Of a stretch of DNA of 64,000 nucleotides, positions 25,752-34,990 are shown piece by piece (within the stretch, counting starts at the first letter, position 1; every line of letters begins with the position of its first letter). A program made the translations under genes and the position numbers. Where the stretch lies: positions 1,612,001 to 1,676,000 of the forward strand of contig NZ_FQVA01000001.1 of NCBI RefSeq assembly GCF_900129095.1, read 5' to 3'. The notes beneath the pieces were generated by a model. It did no database searches. It had not been told where the DNA came from and saw nothing but the letters and a program-made list of their open reading frames with translations. The DNA comes from Microbulbifer donghaiensis (GTDB lineage: Bacteria; Pseudomonadota; Gammaproteobacteria; Pseudomonadales; Cellvibrionaceae).

Positions 25752-27233
25752 ATGAACATGTCCAGTGATACCCTGAACCTGTTTTCCTTCCGCGGGAAAA
25801 TCAAAATACTTCACCTGACCTGGGTGGCTTTCTTCATCACCTTCTTTGCATGGTTTAACCATGCCCCGTTGCTGATGGCGATCGCCGACAGCCTGTCCCT
25901 GACGAAAGACCAGGTGAAGACCCTGCTGATCCTTAATGTGGCGCTGACGATACCCGCGCGCATCGTGATCGGCATGCTGACCGATAAATACGGTCCGCGC
26001 CTGACCTATTCGCTGTTGCTCGCCGTCGGCAGCATTCCCTGCTTTATCTTCGCCCTCGCCGAAAACTTCGTGCAGGCCGCACTGGGTCGCTTTCTGCTCG
26101 GCTTTATCGGCGCAGGCTTTGTTGTCGGCATTCGCATGGTGTCCGAATGGTTCCCGGCCAGGCAGCTGGGCACCGCCGAGGGCATCTACGGCGGTTGGGG
26201 CAATTTCGGTTCCGCCGCCGCGGCAATGAGCCTGCCGACGATTGCGCTGCTGTTCGGCGGTGACACTCCTGGACACGAGGGCTGGCGCTATGCGATTGGA
26301 CTCACCGGCGCAATGGCATTGATCTACAGCGTCATCTATTACCGCTCGGTCACCGACACGCCCAAGGGCTCCACCTATTTCAAACCGAAAAAGATAGGCG
26401 CAATGGAAGTCACCAGCCCGGGAGACTTCGTGCTGCTCTTGATCATGAAGCTGCCCATGTACGCGGCGCTGGCACTGCTGACCTGGAAGCTGTCCGCCGG
26501 CGTAGGGATTATCTCCGGCACCTGGGCCGCGATCATCTATGCGAGTCTCGCGCTGCTGTATCTGCTGGACGCGAAAAAGACCTACAGCATCAATCGCGAA
26601 ATATTCACCAATCCGCCCGCGCCGGTTCACCGCTACAAGTTCAAGCAGGTCGCGGTGCTGAACCTGCTCTATTTCGCCACCTTTGGCTCCGAACTGGCGG
26701 TGGTCTCCATGCTGCCGCTGTTTTTTTCCGATACCTTTGCACTGGATCCGGTCAAAGCCGGCCTGCTGGGTTCCGCCTACGCGTTTATGAACCTGATGTC
26801 GCGGCCGGCGGGCGGCCTGATCAGCGACCGCTGCGGGCGCAGGCCGACCCTGCTGATTCTGACCGCCGGCCTGGCGCTCGGCTACTTCAGCATGAGCCTG
26901 ATCGACGCCCAGTGGCCGCTGTATCTCGCTGTCGGCGCCGCCATGGCCTGCTCCTTCTTCGTGCAGGCCGGCGAGGGCGCCGTGTTCGCGGTGGTCCCCC
27001 TGATCAAGCGGCGCCTGACCGGACAGATCGCCGGGATGACCGGCGCCTACGGCAATGTCGGTGCCGTCTTCTACCTGACAGTACTGAGCCTGGTGTCCTA
27101 TCAGACCTTTTTCCTGGTGATCGCGGCCACGGCCGTACTCGGTTTCGCCGCGCTGTTGTTACTGGAGGAACCCGAGGGACAGATGGCCGAGGTCTTGCCG
27201 GATGGCAGCGTATCGCTGATCGATGTTGCCTGA
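25752..27233 (+). CDS. MFS nitrate/nitrite transporter (NarK/NasA type)
   Basis: 493 aa with about 12 TM helices. The NarK/NNP signature is visible: [42 protein letters not shown] and [12 protein letters not shown] in the first half, [10 protein letters not shown] and [11 protein letters not shown] in the second. The last belong to the nitrate signatures of this family. ATG 25752 is preceded by AAGGGGAAATGAAC. It lies downstream of a structured leader and overlaps the phosphatase-kinase gene by 11 bases. Likely imports nitrate for assimilation. Confidence 0.95.
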   Translation: MNMSSDTLNLFSFRGKIKILHLTWVAFFITFFAWFNHAPLLMAIADSLSLTKDQVKTLLILNVALTIPARIVIGMLTDKYGPRLTYSLLLAVGSIPCFIFALAENFVQAALGRFLLGFIGAGFVVGIRMVSEWFPARQLGTAEGIYGGWGNFGSAAAAMSLPTIALLFGGDTPGHEGWRYAIGLTGAMALIYSVIYYRSVTDTPKGSTYFKPKKIGAMEVTSPGDFVLLLIMKLPMYAALALLTWKLSAGVGIISGTWAAIIYASLALLYLLDAKKTYSINREIFTNPPAPVHRYKFKQVAVLNLLYFATFGSELAVVSMLPLFFSDTFALDPVKAGLLGSAYAFMNLMSRPAGGLISDRCGRRPTLLILTAGLALGYFSMSLIDAQWPLYLAVGAAMACSFFVQAGEGAVFAVVPLIKRRLTGQIAGMTGAYGNVGAVFYLTVLSLVSYQTFFLVIAATAVLGFAALLLLEEPEGQMAEVLPDGSVSLIDVA

Positions 27234-28971
27234 GTCCGCGGCCATCAGCGGCGAAGCGGCCGTGGAGTCCGCGGCGCCAATATGCGACTCGCTGGACTTC
27301 CGCAGCGCGTCCGCGGCTGGCCGCCGCCAGCACAACGACGACGCCTGTGTGGTTTGCGTGCCGCAGGGCGCCGAGCTGCGCCACCGGGGTGCGCTGGCAG
27401 TAGTGGCCGATGGTGTCGCCAGCGCCGAGGCCGGCGGAGAGGCCGCACGCGCTGCGGTCAGCGGTTTTCTGTTCGACTACTACAGTACGCCCGAAACCTG
27501 GCCGGTAAAGCAGGCGGCCGCACGCGTGCTGCACTCACTGAACAGCTGGCTTTACCGCCAGGGCGGCGGCGGGGAAATCCGCCAGGGCTGGCTCACCACC
27601 TTTTCCGCGGTCATCGTCAAAGGCAGCTGCGCCCACCTGATTCATATCGGCGACTCGCGTATCTATCGCTGGCGCGATGACAGACTCGAGTGCCTGACCC
27701 GCGACCACAGCCGCACCCTCGGGCCGGGCCGTACCTTTCTCAGCCGCGCCCTGGGCATGGACGCCCATGTGGAGGTGGACTATCGCTGCGAGGAACTGCA
27801 GGCCGGTGATATCTACCTGCTCTGCAGCGACGGTGTGCACGATTACCTGCCGGGAGAAATCATCGCCGATATCCTGTGCGACAGCGGCGATGCCGCCGCC
27901 CAGGCCTTGGTCGACGCGGCCATGTCCCGCGGCTCCGCCGACAACCTGAGCGCGGCCGTATGCCGGATTCAAAGCGTAGATACGCCAAGTGACGACGACA
28001 TCCTGCAGCACACCCGGCAACTGCCCTTTCCGCCGGAGCTGCGTCCCGGCAACAGGATCGACGGCTTTCTGATTCTGCAGGAGTTGCACGCGAGCAGCCG
28101 CAGCCAGCTGTACCTGGCGCGGGATACACAAAACGGCGAGCTGCGTGTCATCAAGACGCCGTCGATCAATTACTGCGATGACCCCGCCTATATCGAACAC
28201 TTCGTCGCCGAAGAGTGGACCGGCCGCCGACTGGACCACCCCGGCATCGTCCGGGCATTCCCGCCCCGGGCCGGTCGCCAGTTCCTCTACCACGTGCTGG
28301 AATTTGTCGACGGCCAGAACCTGCGCCAGTGGATGCAACTGCACCCGCGGCCGTCGCTGCAACAGGTGCGCGACCTCATTGGCCAACTGGTCAGCGCGCT
28401 GCGGCGGCTGCAGCGCATGGAAATCGTGCACGGCGACCTGAAGCCGGAGAACATCATGGTGGGGAGCGATGGTCGCCTGAAGCTGATCGATCTGGGGGGT
28501 GCCGACGGCCCCGGCCTGCGCGAACAACAGCTACTCAGTGACACCGCGCCCCCGGGCAGTAAAAACTACGCGGCGCCAGAATATTTTTTCGGCGACAGCC
28601 CTTCCCACCGCGCAGATATTTTCTCCCTCGGCGTGATCGCCTACGAACTGCTCACCGGAGATTACCCCTACCGCGAGCGCTTCGGCAGCCGCCACTATCA
28701 ATTAAAAAACTACGCCGGCCTGCGCTATGTCAGCGCCTGCCGCCACCGCGATGACATCCCCGACTGGATAGACGCTGCCCTGCAGAAAGCCTGTGCACCG
28801 AATCCCAGAAACCGCTACCCGGCATTGTCGGAATTTGTGCGCGACCTGGAGTCACCCAGGGCGGAATTCCTGCGCAGGAGCGAGCAACCGATGATGGAGC
28901 GCAACCCGCTGTTGTTCTGGCAACTCGTGGCGCTGTTACTGCTGCTCACGCATCTGCTGCATTTTCTCTAG
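27223..28971 (+). CDS. PP2C phosphatase-Ser/Thr kinase fusion with C-terminal membrane anchor
   Basis: 582 aa. Residues about 25-250 are a PP2C-type phosphatase: [12 protein letters not shown] (D39/D40), [13 protein letters not shown] (D63), [21 protein letters not shown] and GSADNLSA, supplying the metal-binding acids. About 275-550 is a protein kinase: Lys in RVIKTP, catalytic loop [14 protein letters not shown] in place of DFG, and the [11 protein letters not shown] activation segment. The Gly loop is poorly conserved. A tail TM helix at about 563-581 anchors it. The same fusion sits between nitrate transporter and nirB in Pseudomonas aeruginosa (PA1782 region); its target is unknown to me. 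Confidence 0.92.
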   Translation: MLPESAAISGEAAVESAAPICDSLDFRSASAAGRRQHNDDACVVCVPQGAELRHRGALAVVADGVASAEAGGEAARAAVSGFLFDYYSTPETWPVKQAAARVLHSLNSWLYRQGGGGEIRQGWLTTFSAVIVKGSCAHLIHIGDSRIYRWRDDRLECLTRDHSRTLGPGRTFLSRALGMDAHVEVDYRCEELQAGDIYLLCSDGVHDYLPGEIIADILCDSGDAAAQALVDAAMSRGSADNLSAAVCRIQSVDTPSDDDILQHTRQLPFPPELRPGNRIDGFLILQELHASSRSQLYLARDTQNGELRVIKTPSINYCDDPAYIEHFVAEEWTGRRLDHPGIVRAFPPRAGRQFLYHVLEFVDGQNLRQWMQLHPRPSLQQVRDLIGQLVSALRRLQRMEIVHGDLKPENIMVGSDGRLKLIDLGGADGPGLREQQLLSDTAPPGSKNYAAPEYFFGDSPSHRADIFSLGVIAYELLTGDYPYRERFGSRHYQLKNYAGLRYVSACRHRDDIPDWIDAALQKACAPNPRNRYPALSEFVRDLESPRAEFLRRSEQPMMERNPLLFWQLVALLLLLTHLLHFL

Positions 28972-29094
28972 CGCGATTATTCGATTTAAACAGCGGCACC
29001 AACAAGGGGCGCCGGACACTGCCGCGCACCAAATTACCGCAGAACACCTCTCGCGATTTGCGACCAGGCCCGCTAAATATGGGCAATTGCCGGT

Positions 29095-29110
29095 TGGCAC
29101 AGACTTTGAA
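29095..29110 (+). promoter_or_regulatory. Sigma-54-like promoter of nirB
   Basis: TTGGCAC-AGACT-TTGAA, with the -24/-12 spacing of sigma-54 promoters. About 60 bases upstream, at 29024-29035, is GCGCACCAAATT, identical to the 12-mer upstream of nasT and matching the left half of the NtrC site TGCACCAAAATGG. Confidence 0.6.
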
Positions 29111-29146
29111 TAGCTATCTGTACCAACACAATTTATCCCCAAACGA

Positions 29147-29200
29147 GGCAACGGCGCCTGGACTCTTCGGCAGAAGAGGAGGCGCCCGTGCCGAGTTGCC
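29147..29200 (+). promoter_or_regulatory. Extended hairpin in the nirB leader
   Basis: GGCGCCT (29153-29159) pairs with AGGCGCC (29180-29186), and inside it CTCTTC-GGCA-GAAGAG pairs perfectly. An outer GGCAAC (29147-29152) pairs with GTTGCC (29195-29200). There is no U-run, so it is not an intrinsic terminator. It lies in the leader predicted from the sigma-54-like promoter, about 45 bases before the nirB ATG; candidate NasT or post-transcriptional control element. Confidence 0.6.
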
Positions 29201-29246
29201 CCGCCCCTCCCTGCCGATCACTCCGAACAAGATGGCAGGAACTCAA

Positions 29247-31784
29247 ATGACGGAACCACGCGTTAGACAAAAACTGGTCGTTATCGGCAACGGCATGGTT
29301 GGCCACCATTTTCTCGAACAGCTGGCCGCGCAAGCCGAGCGGGAGGCGTTCGACGTTACCGTCTTCGCTGCCGAGCCCAGACCCGCCTATGACCGGGTGC
29401 ACCTGTCAGAATACTTCGCCGGGCGCTCCGCCGATGATCTCGCCCTGGGCACGCTGGAGCAGTACCGGGAGTGGGGCTTCGACCTGTTGCTGAACGATAC
29501 TGCCGTGGAGATCGATCGCGAAAACAGGACAGTCATCTCCGCCAGTGGTGTGGCCAGGCAATACGACCGGCTGATCCTTGCCACCGGTTCCTATCCTTTC
29601 GTGCCGCCCATTCCCGGTGGCGAGCATGAAAAGTGCTTTGTCTATCGCACCATCGAAGACCTGGACGCGATCCGCGCGGCTGCCAGCGATGCCCGCGTCG
29701 GCACCGTCGTCGGTGGCGGCCTGCTCGGCCTGGAAGCGGCCAACGCACTGAAGCAGCTGGGACTGCAAGCCCATGTGGTGGAGTTCGCGCCGGGACTGAT
29801 GTCCATGCAGCTGGACGCCGGTGGCGCGCAGTTATTGCAGGACAAGATCCAGGATCTGGGGGTCACTGTACACACCTGTACCGCGACAGAAATGATCGAG
29901 GAAGTGGACGGCCGCCTGCGCATGCGCTTCAAGGGCGACAGAGAGCTGCTGACAGACCTGATCGTCTTCTCCGCCGGCATCCGCCCCGAAGACAATCTCG
30001 CCCGTGCCGCGGGACTCGAAATCGGCGAGCGCGGCGGCATCGTCATCGATGACTCCTGTCGCACTTCCGATGCCAACATATTCGCCATCGGCGAGTGCGC
30101 CCTCTACGACAACCGCATCTTTGGCCTGGTTGCGCCCGGCTACGCCATGGCCCGCAATACCGTGGCGCAGCTGTGCGGTGATTCCGCGAGCTTTACCGGC
30201 GCCGACATGAGCACCAAGCTCAAACTGCTCGGCGTGCAGGTGGGATCCATCGGCGACGCCCACGGCCGCACCGAAGGCGCCGCGGCCATCACCTTTGTCG
30301 ATGAACAGAACGGCGTCTACAAACGCATGATTACCGATGCCCACGGCAAAAAGCTGCTGGGCGCAGTGCTGGTCGGCGATACCGAGGATTACGATCAGCT
30401 GCTGCAATATCACCTGAACGCTATCGACCTGCCGGAGCACCCGGAGCAACTGATCCTGCCCGCCGCTAACGGCGCCGCCCCGACACTGGGCGCCGGAGCA
30501 CTGCCCGCTACCGCCACCATCTGCTCCTGCCACAACGTCAGCAAGGGGCAGGTTGTCGACGCCGTCGGCGGCGGCTGCTGCTCACTGGCGGAGGTAAAGG
30601 ATTCGACCAGGGCCTCCACCGGCTGCGGCGGCTGTGCGGCGCTGCTGAAAAATGTCGTCGACGAGGAGCTGTCGGCACTGGGTGTGGAAGTCAACAATCA
30701 CCTTTGCGCCCACTTCCCGTTCACCCGCCAGGAGCTGTTCCACATTTTGCAGGTGGAGGAAATAAAAACCTTCGCCGAGCTGCTGGCAAAGCACGGCAGC
30801 GGCCGCGGCTGCGAAATCTGCAAGCCCACCGTGGCCTCCATTCTCGCCTCCCTGTGGAACGAGCACATTCACAAGAAGCCCCACGTTGGCCTGCAGGACA
30901 CCAACGACACGTTTATGGCGAATATGCAGAAGAACGGCAGCTATTCGGTGGTGCCGCGGGTGCCCGGTGGCGAGATAACCCCGGACAGGCTGATCGTACT
31001 CGGTCAGGTTGCCAAGAAATACAACCTCTACACCAAGATTACCGGCGGCCAGCGCATCGACCTGTTCGGCGCGCGGCTGGAGCAGTTGCCGGAGATCTGG
31101 CGCGAACTGATCGACGCCGGCTTCGAGACCGGCCACGCCTACGGCAAGTCCCTGCGCACAGTGAAGTCCTGTGTCGGCAGCACCTGGTGCCGCTTCGGTG
31201 TTCAGGACAGCGTGGCCATGGCGCTCGAGATCGAGAACCGCTACAAGGGCCTGCGCTCACCGCACAAGATCAAGATGGCGGTTTCCGGCTGCACGCGCGA
31301 ATGCGCCGAGGCACAGAGCAAGGATGTCGGTGTCATCGCCACGGAAAAGGGCTGGAACCTGTTCGTCTGCGGCAACGGCGGCATGCGCCCGCGCCACGCC
31401 GACCTGTTCGCAACGGATATCGACAGCGAGACACTGATCAAGTACATCGATCGCCTGCTGATGTTCTACGTGCGCACTGCAGACAAGCTGCAGCGCACTT
31501 CGGTGTGGCTGGAGAACCTCGAGGGCGGTCTCGACTATCTGCGCGAAGTCATCATCGACGACAAGCTGGGAATCTGTGCAGAACTGGAAGCGCAGATGGC
31601 CAACGTGGTCGGCACTTACCAGTGCGAGTGGAAAACGGCAATCAACGATCCGGACATGCTCAAGCGCTTCCGCCAGTTCGTGAACAGCGATGAAGCGGAT
31701 GAAAAGATCGTCTTTGTCGAGGAACGCAGTCAGCCGCGACCGGCACGACAGGAAGAGATAGTGCGCATCGCCGAGCCGGCCTGA
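29247..31784 (+). CDS. nirB: Assimilatory nitrite reductase NAD(P)H, large subunit
   Basis: 845 aa from ATG 29247 with AGGA six bases upstream. N-terminal FAD/NAD(P)H oxidoreductase (VVIGNGMVGHHFLEQL, ILATGSYPFVPPIPGG, GTVVGGGLLGLEAANALK). BFD-like [2Fe-2S] region (TICSCHNVSKGQVVDAV, TGCGGCAALL), ferredoxin-like half-domains, then the siroheme/4Fe-4S Cys set SCVGSTWCRFG and SGCTRECAEAQ. It reduces nitrite to ammonium in the cytosol with NirD. First gene of the nirB-nirD-nasA unit. Confidence 0.97.
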   Translation: MTEPRVRQKLVVIGNGMVGHHFLEQLAAQAEREAFDVTVFAAEPRPAYDRVHLSEYFAGRSADDLALGTLEQYREWGFDLLLNDTAVEIDRENRTVISASGVARQYDRLILATGSYPFVPPIPGGEHEKCFVYRTIEDLDAIRAAASDARVGTVVGGGLLGLEAANALKQLGLQAHVVEFAPGLMSMQLDAGGAQLLQDKIQDLGVTVHTCTATEMIEEVDGRLRMRFKGDRELLTDLIVFSAGIRPEDNLARAAGLEIGERGGIVIDDSCRTSDANIFAIGECALYDNRIFGLVAPGYAMARNTVAQLCGDSASFTGADMSTKLKLLGVQVGSIGDAHGRTEGAAAITFVDEQNGVYKRMITDAHGKKLLGAVLVGDTEDYDQLLQYHLNAIDLPEHPEQLILPAANGAAPTLGAGALPATATICSCHNVSKGQVVDAVGGGCCSLAEVKDSTRASTGCGGCAALLKNVVDEELSALGVEVNNHLCAHFPFTRQELFHILQVEEIKTFAELLAKHGSGRGCEICKPTVASILASLWNEHIHKKPHVGLQDTNDTFMANMQKNGSYSVVPRVPGGEITPDRLIVLGQVAKKYNLYTKITGGQRIDLFGARLEQLPEIWRELIDAGFETGHAYGKSLRTVKSCVGSTWCRFGVQDSVAMALEIENRYKGLRSPHKIKMAVSGCTRECAEAQSKDVGVIATEKGWNLFVCGNGGMRPRHADLFATDIDSETLIKYIDRLLMFYVRTADKLQRTSVWLENLEGGLDYLREVIIDDKLGICAELEAQMANVVGTYQCEWKTAINDPDMLKRFRQFVNSDEADEKIVFVEERSQPRPARQEEIVRIAEPA

Positions 31785-31822
31785 ACCACTTACCTACAGA
31801 AATCAATTTCCAGGAGCAAACC

Positions 31823-32206
31823 ATGAATCAAGTTGCCATAACCCGCACCCAGTGGCTGCCAATCTGCCAGCGATCAGATTTGGTAGCCGATTCCGGAGTG
31901 TGTGCCCTTGTGGGCGATACCTTTTCAGACTCCGCAGAGAGGAGGAGTGTCGCCCTGTTTTTTATTCCCGGCCAGGAGACACAGCTGTATGCGGTGGACA
32001 ACTGGGACCCGATTGCGCAGGCGGGTGTCATCGCCCGCGGCATAGTCGCGGAAGTTGACGGAGAGCTGACGGTTTCCTCTCCGCTGTACAAGCATCACTT
32101 TCGCCTCAGTGATGGCGTCTGCATCGAGGACGAGAGCATCAGGCTCGACGTCTACCCGGCAGCCTTCGACGGCGAGAGCGTGTGCATCGCCGTCGACAAA
32201 TCCTGA
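31823..32206 (+). CDS. nirD: Nitrite reductase small subunit
   Basis: 127 aa. A Rieske-like fold protein lacking the Rieske Cys/His ligands, as known for NirD: LVADSGVCALVGD, VALFFIPGQETQLYAVDNWDPIAQAGVIARGIV, LTVSSPLYKHHFRLSDGVCI. It lies 38 bases after nirB with CAGGAGC as ribosome site; the nasA ATG is two bases past its stop, so translation is coupled. Confidence 0.94.
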   Translation: MNQVAITRTQWLPICQRSDLVADSGVCALVGDTFSDSAERRSVALFFIPGQETQLYAVDNWDPIAQAGVIARGIVAEVDGELTVSSPLYKHHFRLSDGVCIEDESIRLDVYPAAFDGESVCIAVDKS

Positions 32207-32208
32207 CC

Positions 32209-34890
32209 ATGACCATCAGCGAAACCTTTCGCGCACAGCGGTCGTGCACCACCTGCCCCTACTGCGGTGTCGGCTGCGGGGTGTCGGCCACGGTCAAGAA
32301 CCGCGGTGCCGGTGATCTGGTGACCGTTGCCGGCGATGAAACGCATCCGGCAAATTTCGGCCGCCTGTGCGTCAAAGGCTCAGCACTGGCGGACACTCTC
32401 GGCGAGCGCGGCCGCCTGCTGCGGCCGCGGCTGCACGGGCAGGAGTGCGACTGGGAGTCCGCCATGGATTTTATGGCCCGCGAGTTCCGCCGCACGATCA
32501 AGGAACACGGCCCGAATTCGGTCGCCTTCTATTTGTCCGGCCAGCTGCTCAGCGAAGACTATTTTGTCGCCAACAAACTGATGAAGGGATTTATCGGCAG
32601 CGGCAACGTGGACACCAACTCGCGCCTGTGTATGTCGTCGGCCGTCGCCGCCTACAAGCGTGCCTTCGGCACCGACGCGGTGCCCTGTTGTTACGAGGAT
32701 CTGGAACTGGCCGATCTGGTGGTGCTGGTCGGCTCCAACGCCGCCTGGACCCACCCGATACTCTTCCAGCGTATGCAGGCAGCCGGCACCCGGCTGGTCG
32801 TCATAGATCCCCGCGCCAGCGCCACCAGCACCATGGCGGATCTACACCTGGCGATTACGCCGGGCAGCGATGCGGCGCTGTTTAACGGTCTGCTCAACTA
32901 CCTGATCGAGCAGAACAAACTGGACGGTGAATTTATTCGCCAGCACACGCAAAACTTTGCCGCGGCTGCGGCGGAAGCCGGTAACTGGTCACTGACCAGA
33001 ACAGCGGCGAGCTGCGGCGTAACGGAGGCAGAACTCATAGCGTTTTTTCAGTTGTTCGCCGCCACGGAAAAGACCGTCAGTTTCTATTCACAGGGCATCA
33101 ACCAGTCCAGCAGTGGTACCGACAAAAACAACGCCATCATCAACTGCCACCTGGCCAGCGGCCGTATCGGCAAGCCCGGCTGCGGCCCCTTTTCCATTAC
33201 CGGACAGCCCAATGCGATGGGCGGACGCGAGGTGGGCGGGCTGGCGAATATGCTGGCCGCGCATATGGACTTCACCACCGAAAATGTCGATCGCCTGAGC
33301 CGCTTCTGGCGCTCCAACTCCGTCGCCCTGAGACCCGGCCTGAAAGCGGTGGATCTGTTTCGGGCCGTGGAGAGCGGTCAGATCAAAGCCATCTGGATCA
33401 TGGCTACCAATCCCGCGGTCAGCATGCCCGACGCCGCGCGGGTCGAACAAGCCCTGAAGAAATGCCCGCTGGTGGTCGTCTCGGACTGTGTCGCCGACAC
33501 CGATACCGCGCGCTGTGCCGATCTGCTGCTGCCGGCGACGACCTGGGGAGAGAAGAATGGCACCGTGACCAACTCCGAGCGCCGTATCTCGCGGCAAAGA
33601 TCTTTCCTGCCGGCGCCGGGCGAAGCGCGCCACGACTGGGAAATCATCTGCGATCTCGCCACACGCCTGGGCTACGGCGAACAATTCGCCTATCGACACC
33701 CGGTGGAAATTTTTCGCGAACACGCCGCGCTGTCCGGTTTCGAAAACCGCGGCAGCCGCGCCTTCGATATCTCGGCACTGGCCCACCTCAGCCGGCGCGA
33801 ATACGACGCCCTGCAACCGCTGCAGTGGCCGGTCAACAGAAAAAATCCCCACGGCAGCCAGCGGCTGTTTGGCGATGGAAAATTCTATACGCAGAGTGGT
33901 CGCGCGCGTTTTGTGCCGATACAACCGAGCGCACCGCTGCAGCGACGCAGCGATCAGTTTCCACTGTATCTGAACAGCGGCCGCCTGCGCGACCAGTGGC
34001 ACTCAATGACACGCAGCGGACGCGCGCGCAGACTGCTTGACCACAGCGAGATGCCGGAGATTCAGCTCAATCCCGCCGATGCCGCAAACTATGGCATCGA
34101 GGATGGCCAGCTGGTAGAGCTGCGCAGCGCGCGCGGTCGGATGCGCGGTCGCGCGTCACTGACAAACGCGCAAAAAGCCGGCGAGCTTTTCGCCCCTATT
34201 CACTGGAGCGAAACACTGGCGCAGGACAGCCGCATCAGCGCGCTCGCCGAGCCGGTCATTGACCCCCATTCCGGCCAGCCCGAGTTCAAGCAGCTGCCGG
34301 TACAATTGCGGCCGCTGTCGGCCAACAGTTACGCGACCCTGCTGTGTCGGGAAGCGCTCGCCGGCAACATGCAGCGATGGCTCGAGCAGCAGCATACGGA
34401 CCTGTTGCACTGGTATCGCCTGCCATGCGAAGGCGGCTATCGCTATGAGCTGGCGCTGCACCAGCCGCTGGACGGGCGCGCGCTGGGACAACAACTCCTG
34501 ATGGAGTCCCAGCCCCTTCACTGGCAACACCTGCAGTCGCTCCGCGGCATGCGCTGGCTGGCCTATGGGCGACGGCTGGAACTACTGATTTTTACCGATG
34601 ACGACTGGCGCAGTTTGCCTGACCGGCGCGCACTGGAAGAGCACCTTGCACAGCCATTGCCGCCAGAGCCGGCACAGCTGCTACAGAATGCCCCGGCCGG
34701 CGCACAGGTGGTGTGCAGCTGCATGCAGGTTTCTCGACAACAGATCGACGACGCCATACAAGAAGGCATCGACTCGGTAGAGGGCCTCGGCGAGCAACTC
34801 GGTTGTGGCACCAATTGCGGCTCCTGCAAGCCGGAGCTCGCCAGTATTCTGCAGATGAGCGGCTGGGCGCGGGACGAGCAGGTTGCCTGA
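32209..34890 (+). CDS. nasA: Assimilatory nitrate reductase, catalytic subunit
   Basis: 893 aa molybdopterin oxidoreductase. The N-terminal 4Fe-4S site CTTCPYCGVGC with the fourth Cys in GRLCVKGSAL. The Mo-bis-MGD body shows DTNSRLCMSSAVAAYKRAFG, LLVVLVGSNAAWTHPI, RIGKPGCGPFSITGQPNAMGGREVGG. Near the C-terminus is a BFD-like [2Fe-2S] domain (VVCSCMQVSRQQIDDAIQEG, LGCGTNCGSCKPEL), typical of cytosolic assimilatory enzymes. It reduces nitrate to nitrite, passed to NirBD. ATG 32209 follows nirD directly. moeA for cofactor insertion lies 100 bases downstream. Confidence 0.96.
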   Translation: MTISETFRAQRSCTTCPYCGVGCGVSATVKNRGAGDLVTVAGDETHPANFGRLCVKGSALADTLGERGRLLRPRLHGQECDWESAMDFMAREFRRTIKEHGPNSVAFYLSGQLLSEDYFVANKLMKGFIGSGNVDTNSRLCMSSAVAAYKRAFGTDAVPCCYEDLELADLVVLVGSNAAWTHPILFQRMQAAGTRLVVIDPRASATSTMADLHLAITPGSDAALFNGLLNYLIEQNKLDGEFIRQHTQNFAAAAAEAGNWSLTRTAASCGVTEAELIAFFQLFAATEKTVSFYSQGINQSSSGTDKNNAIINCHLASGRIGKPGCGPFSITGQPNAMGGREVGGLANMLAAHMDFTTENVDRLSRFWRSNSVALRPGLKAVDLFRAVESGQIKAIWIMATNPAVSMPDAARVEQALKKCPLVVVSDCVADTDTARCADLLLPATTWGEKNGTVTNSERRISRQRSFLPAPGEARHDWEIICDLATRLGYGEQFAYRHPVEIFREHAALSGFENRGSRAFDISALAHLSRREYDALQPLQWPVNRKNPHGSQRLFGDGKFYTQSGRARFVPIQPSAPLQRRSDQFPLYLNSGRLRDQWHSMTRSGRARRLLDHSEMPEIQLNPADAANYGIEDGQLVELRSARGRMRGRASLTNAQKAGELFAPIHWSETLAQDSRISALAEPVIDPHSGQPEFKQLPVQLRPLSANSYATLLCREALAGNMQRWLEQQHTDLLHWYRLPCEGGYRYELALHQPLDGRALGQQLLMESQPLHWQHLQSLRGMRWLAYGRRLELLIFTDDDWRSLPDRRALEEHLAQPLPPEPAQLLQNAPAGAQVVCSCMQVSRQQIDDAIQEGIDSVEGLGEQLGCGTNCGSCKPELASILQMSGWARDEQVA

Positions 34891-34990
34891 CGACCGCACG
34901 TCTCCGCCGGCAAAGCGTCAACCGCAGGTTTGCAATTCCTCGTTATCGCGCTAATGTCCTGTAACCATCGATAATTAAAAGAACCCCGCC

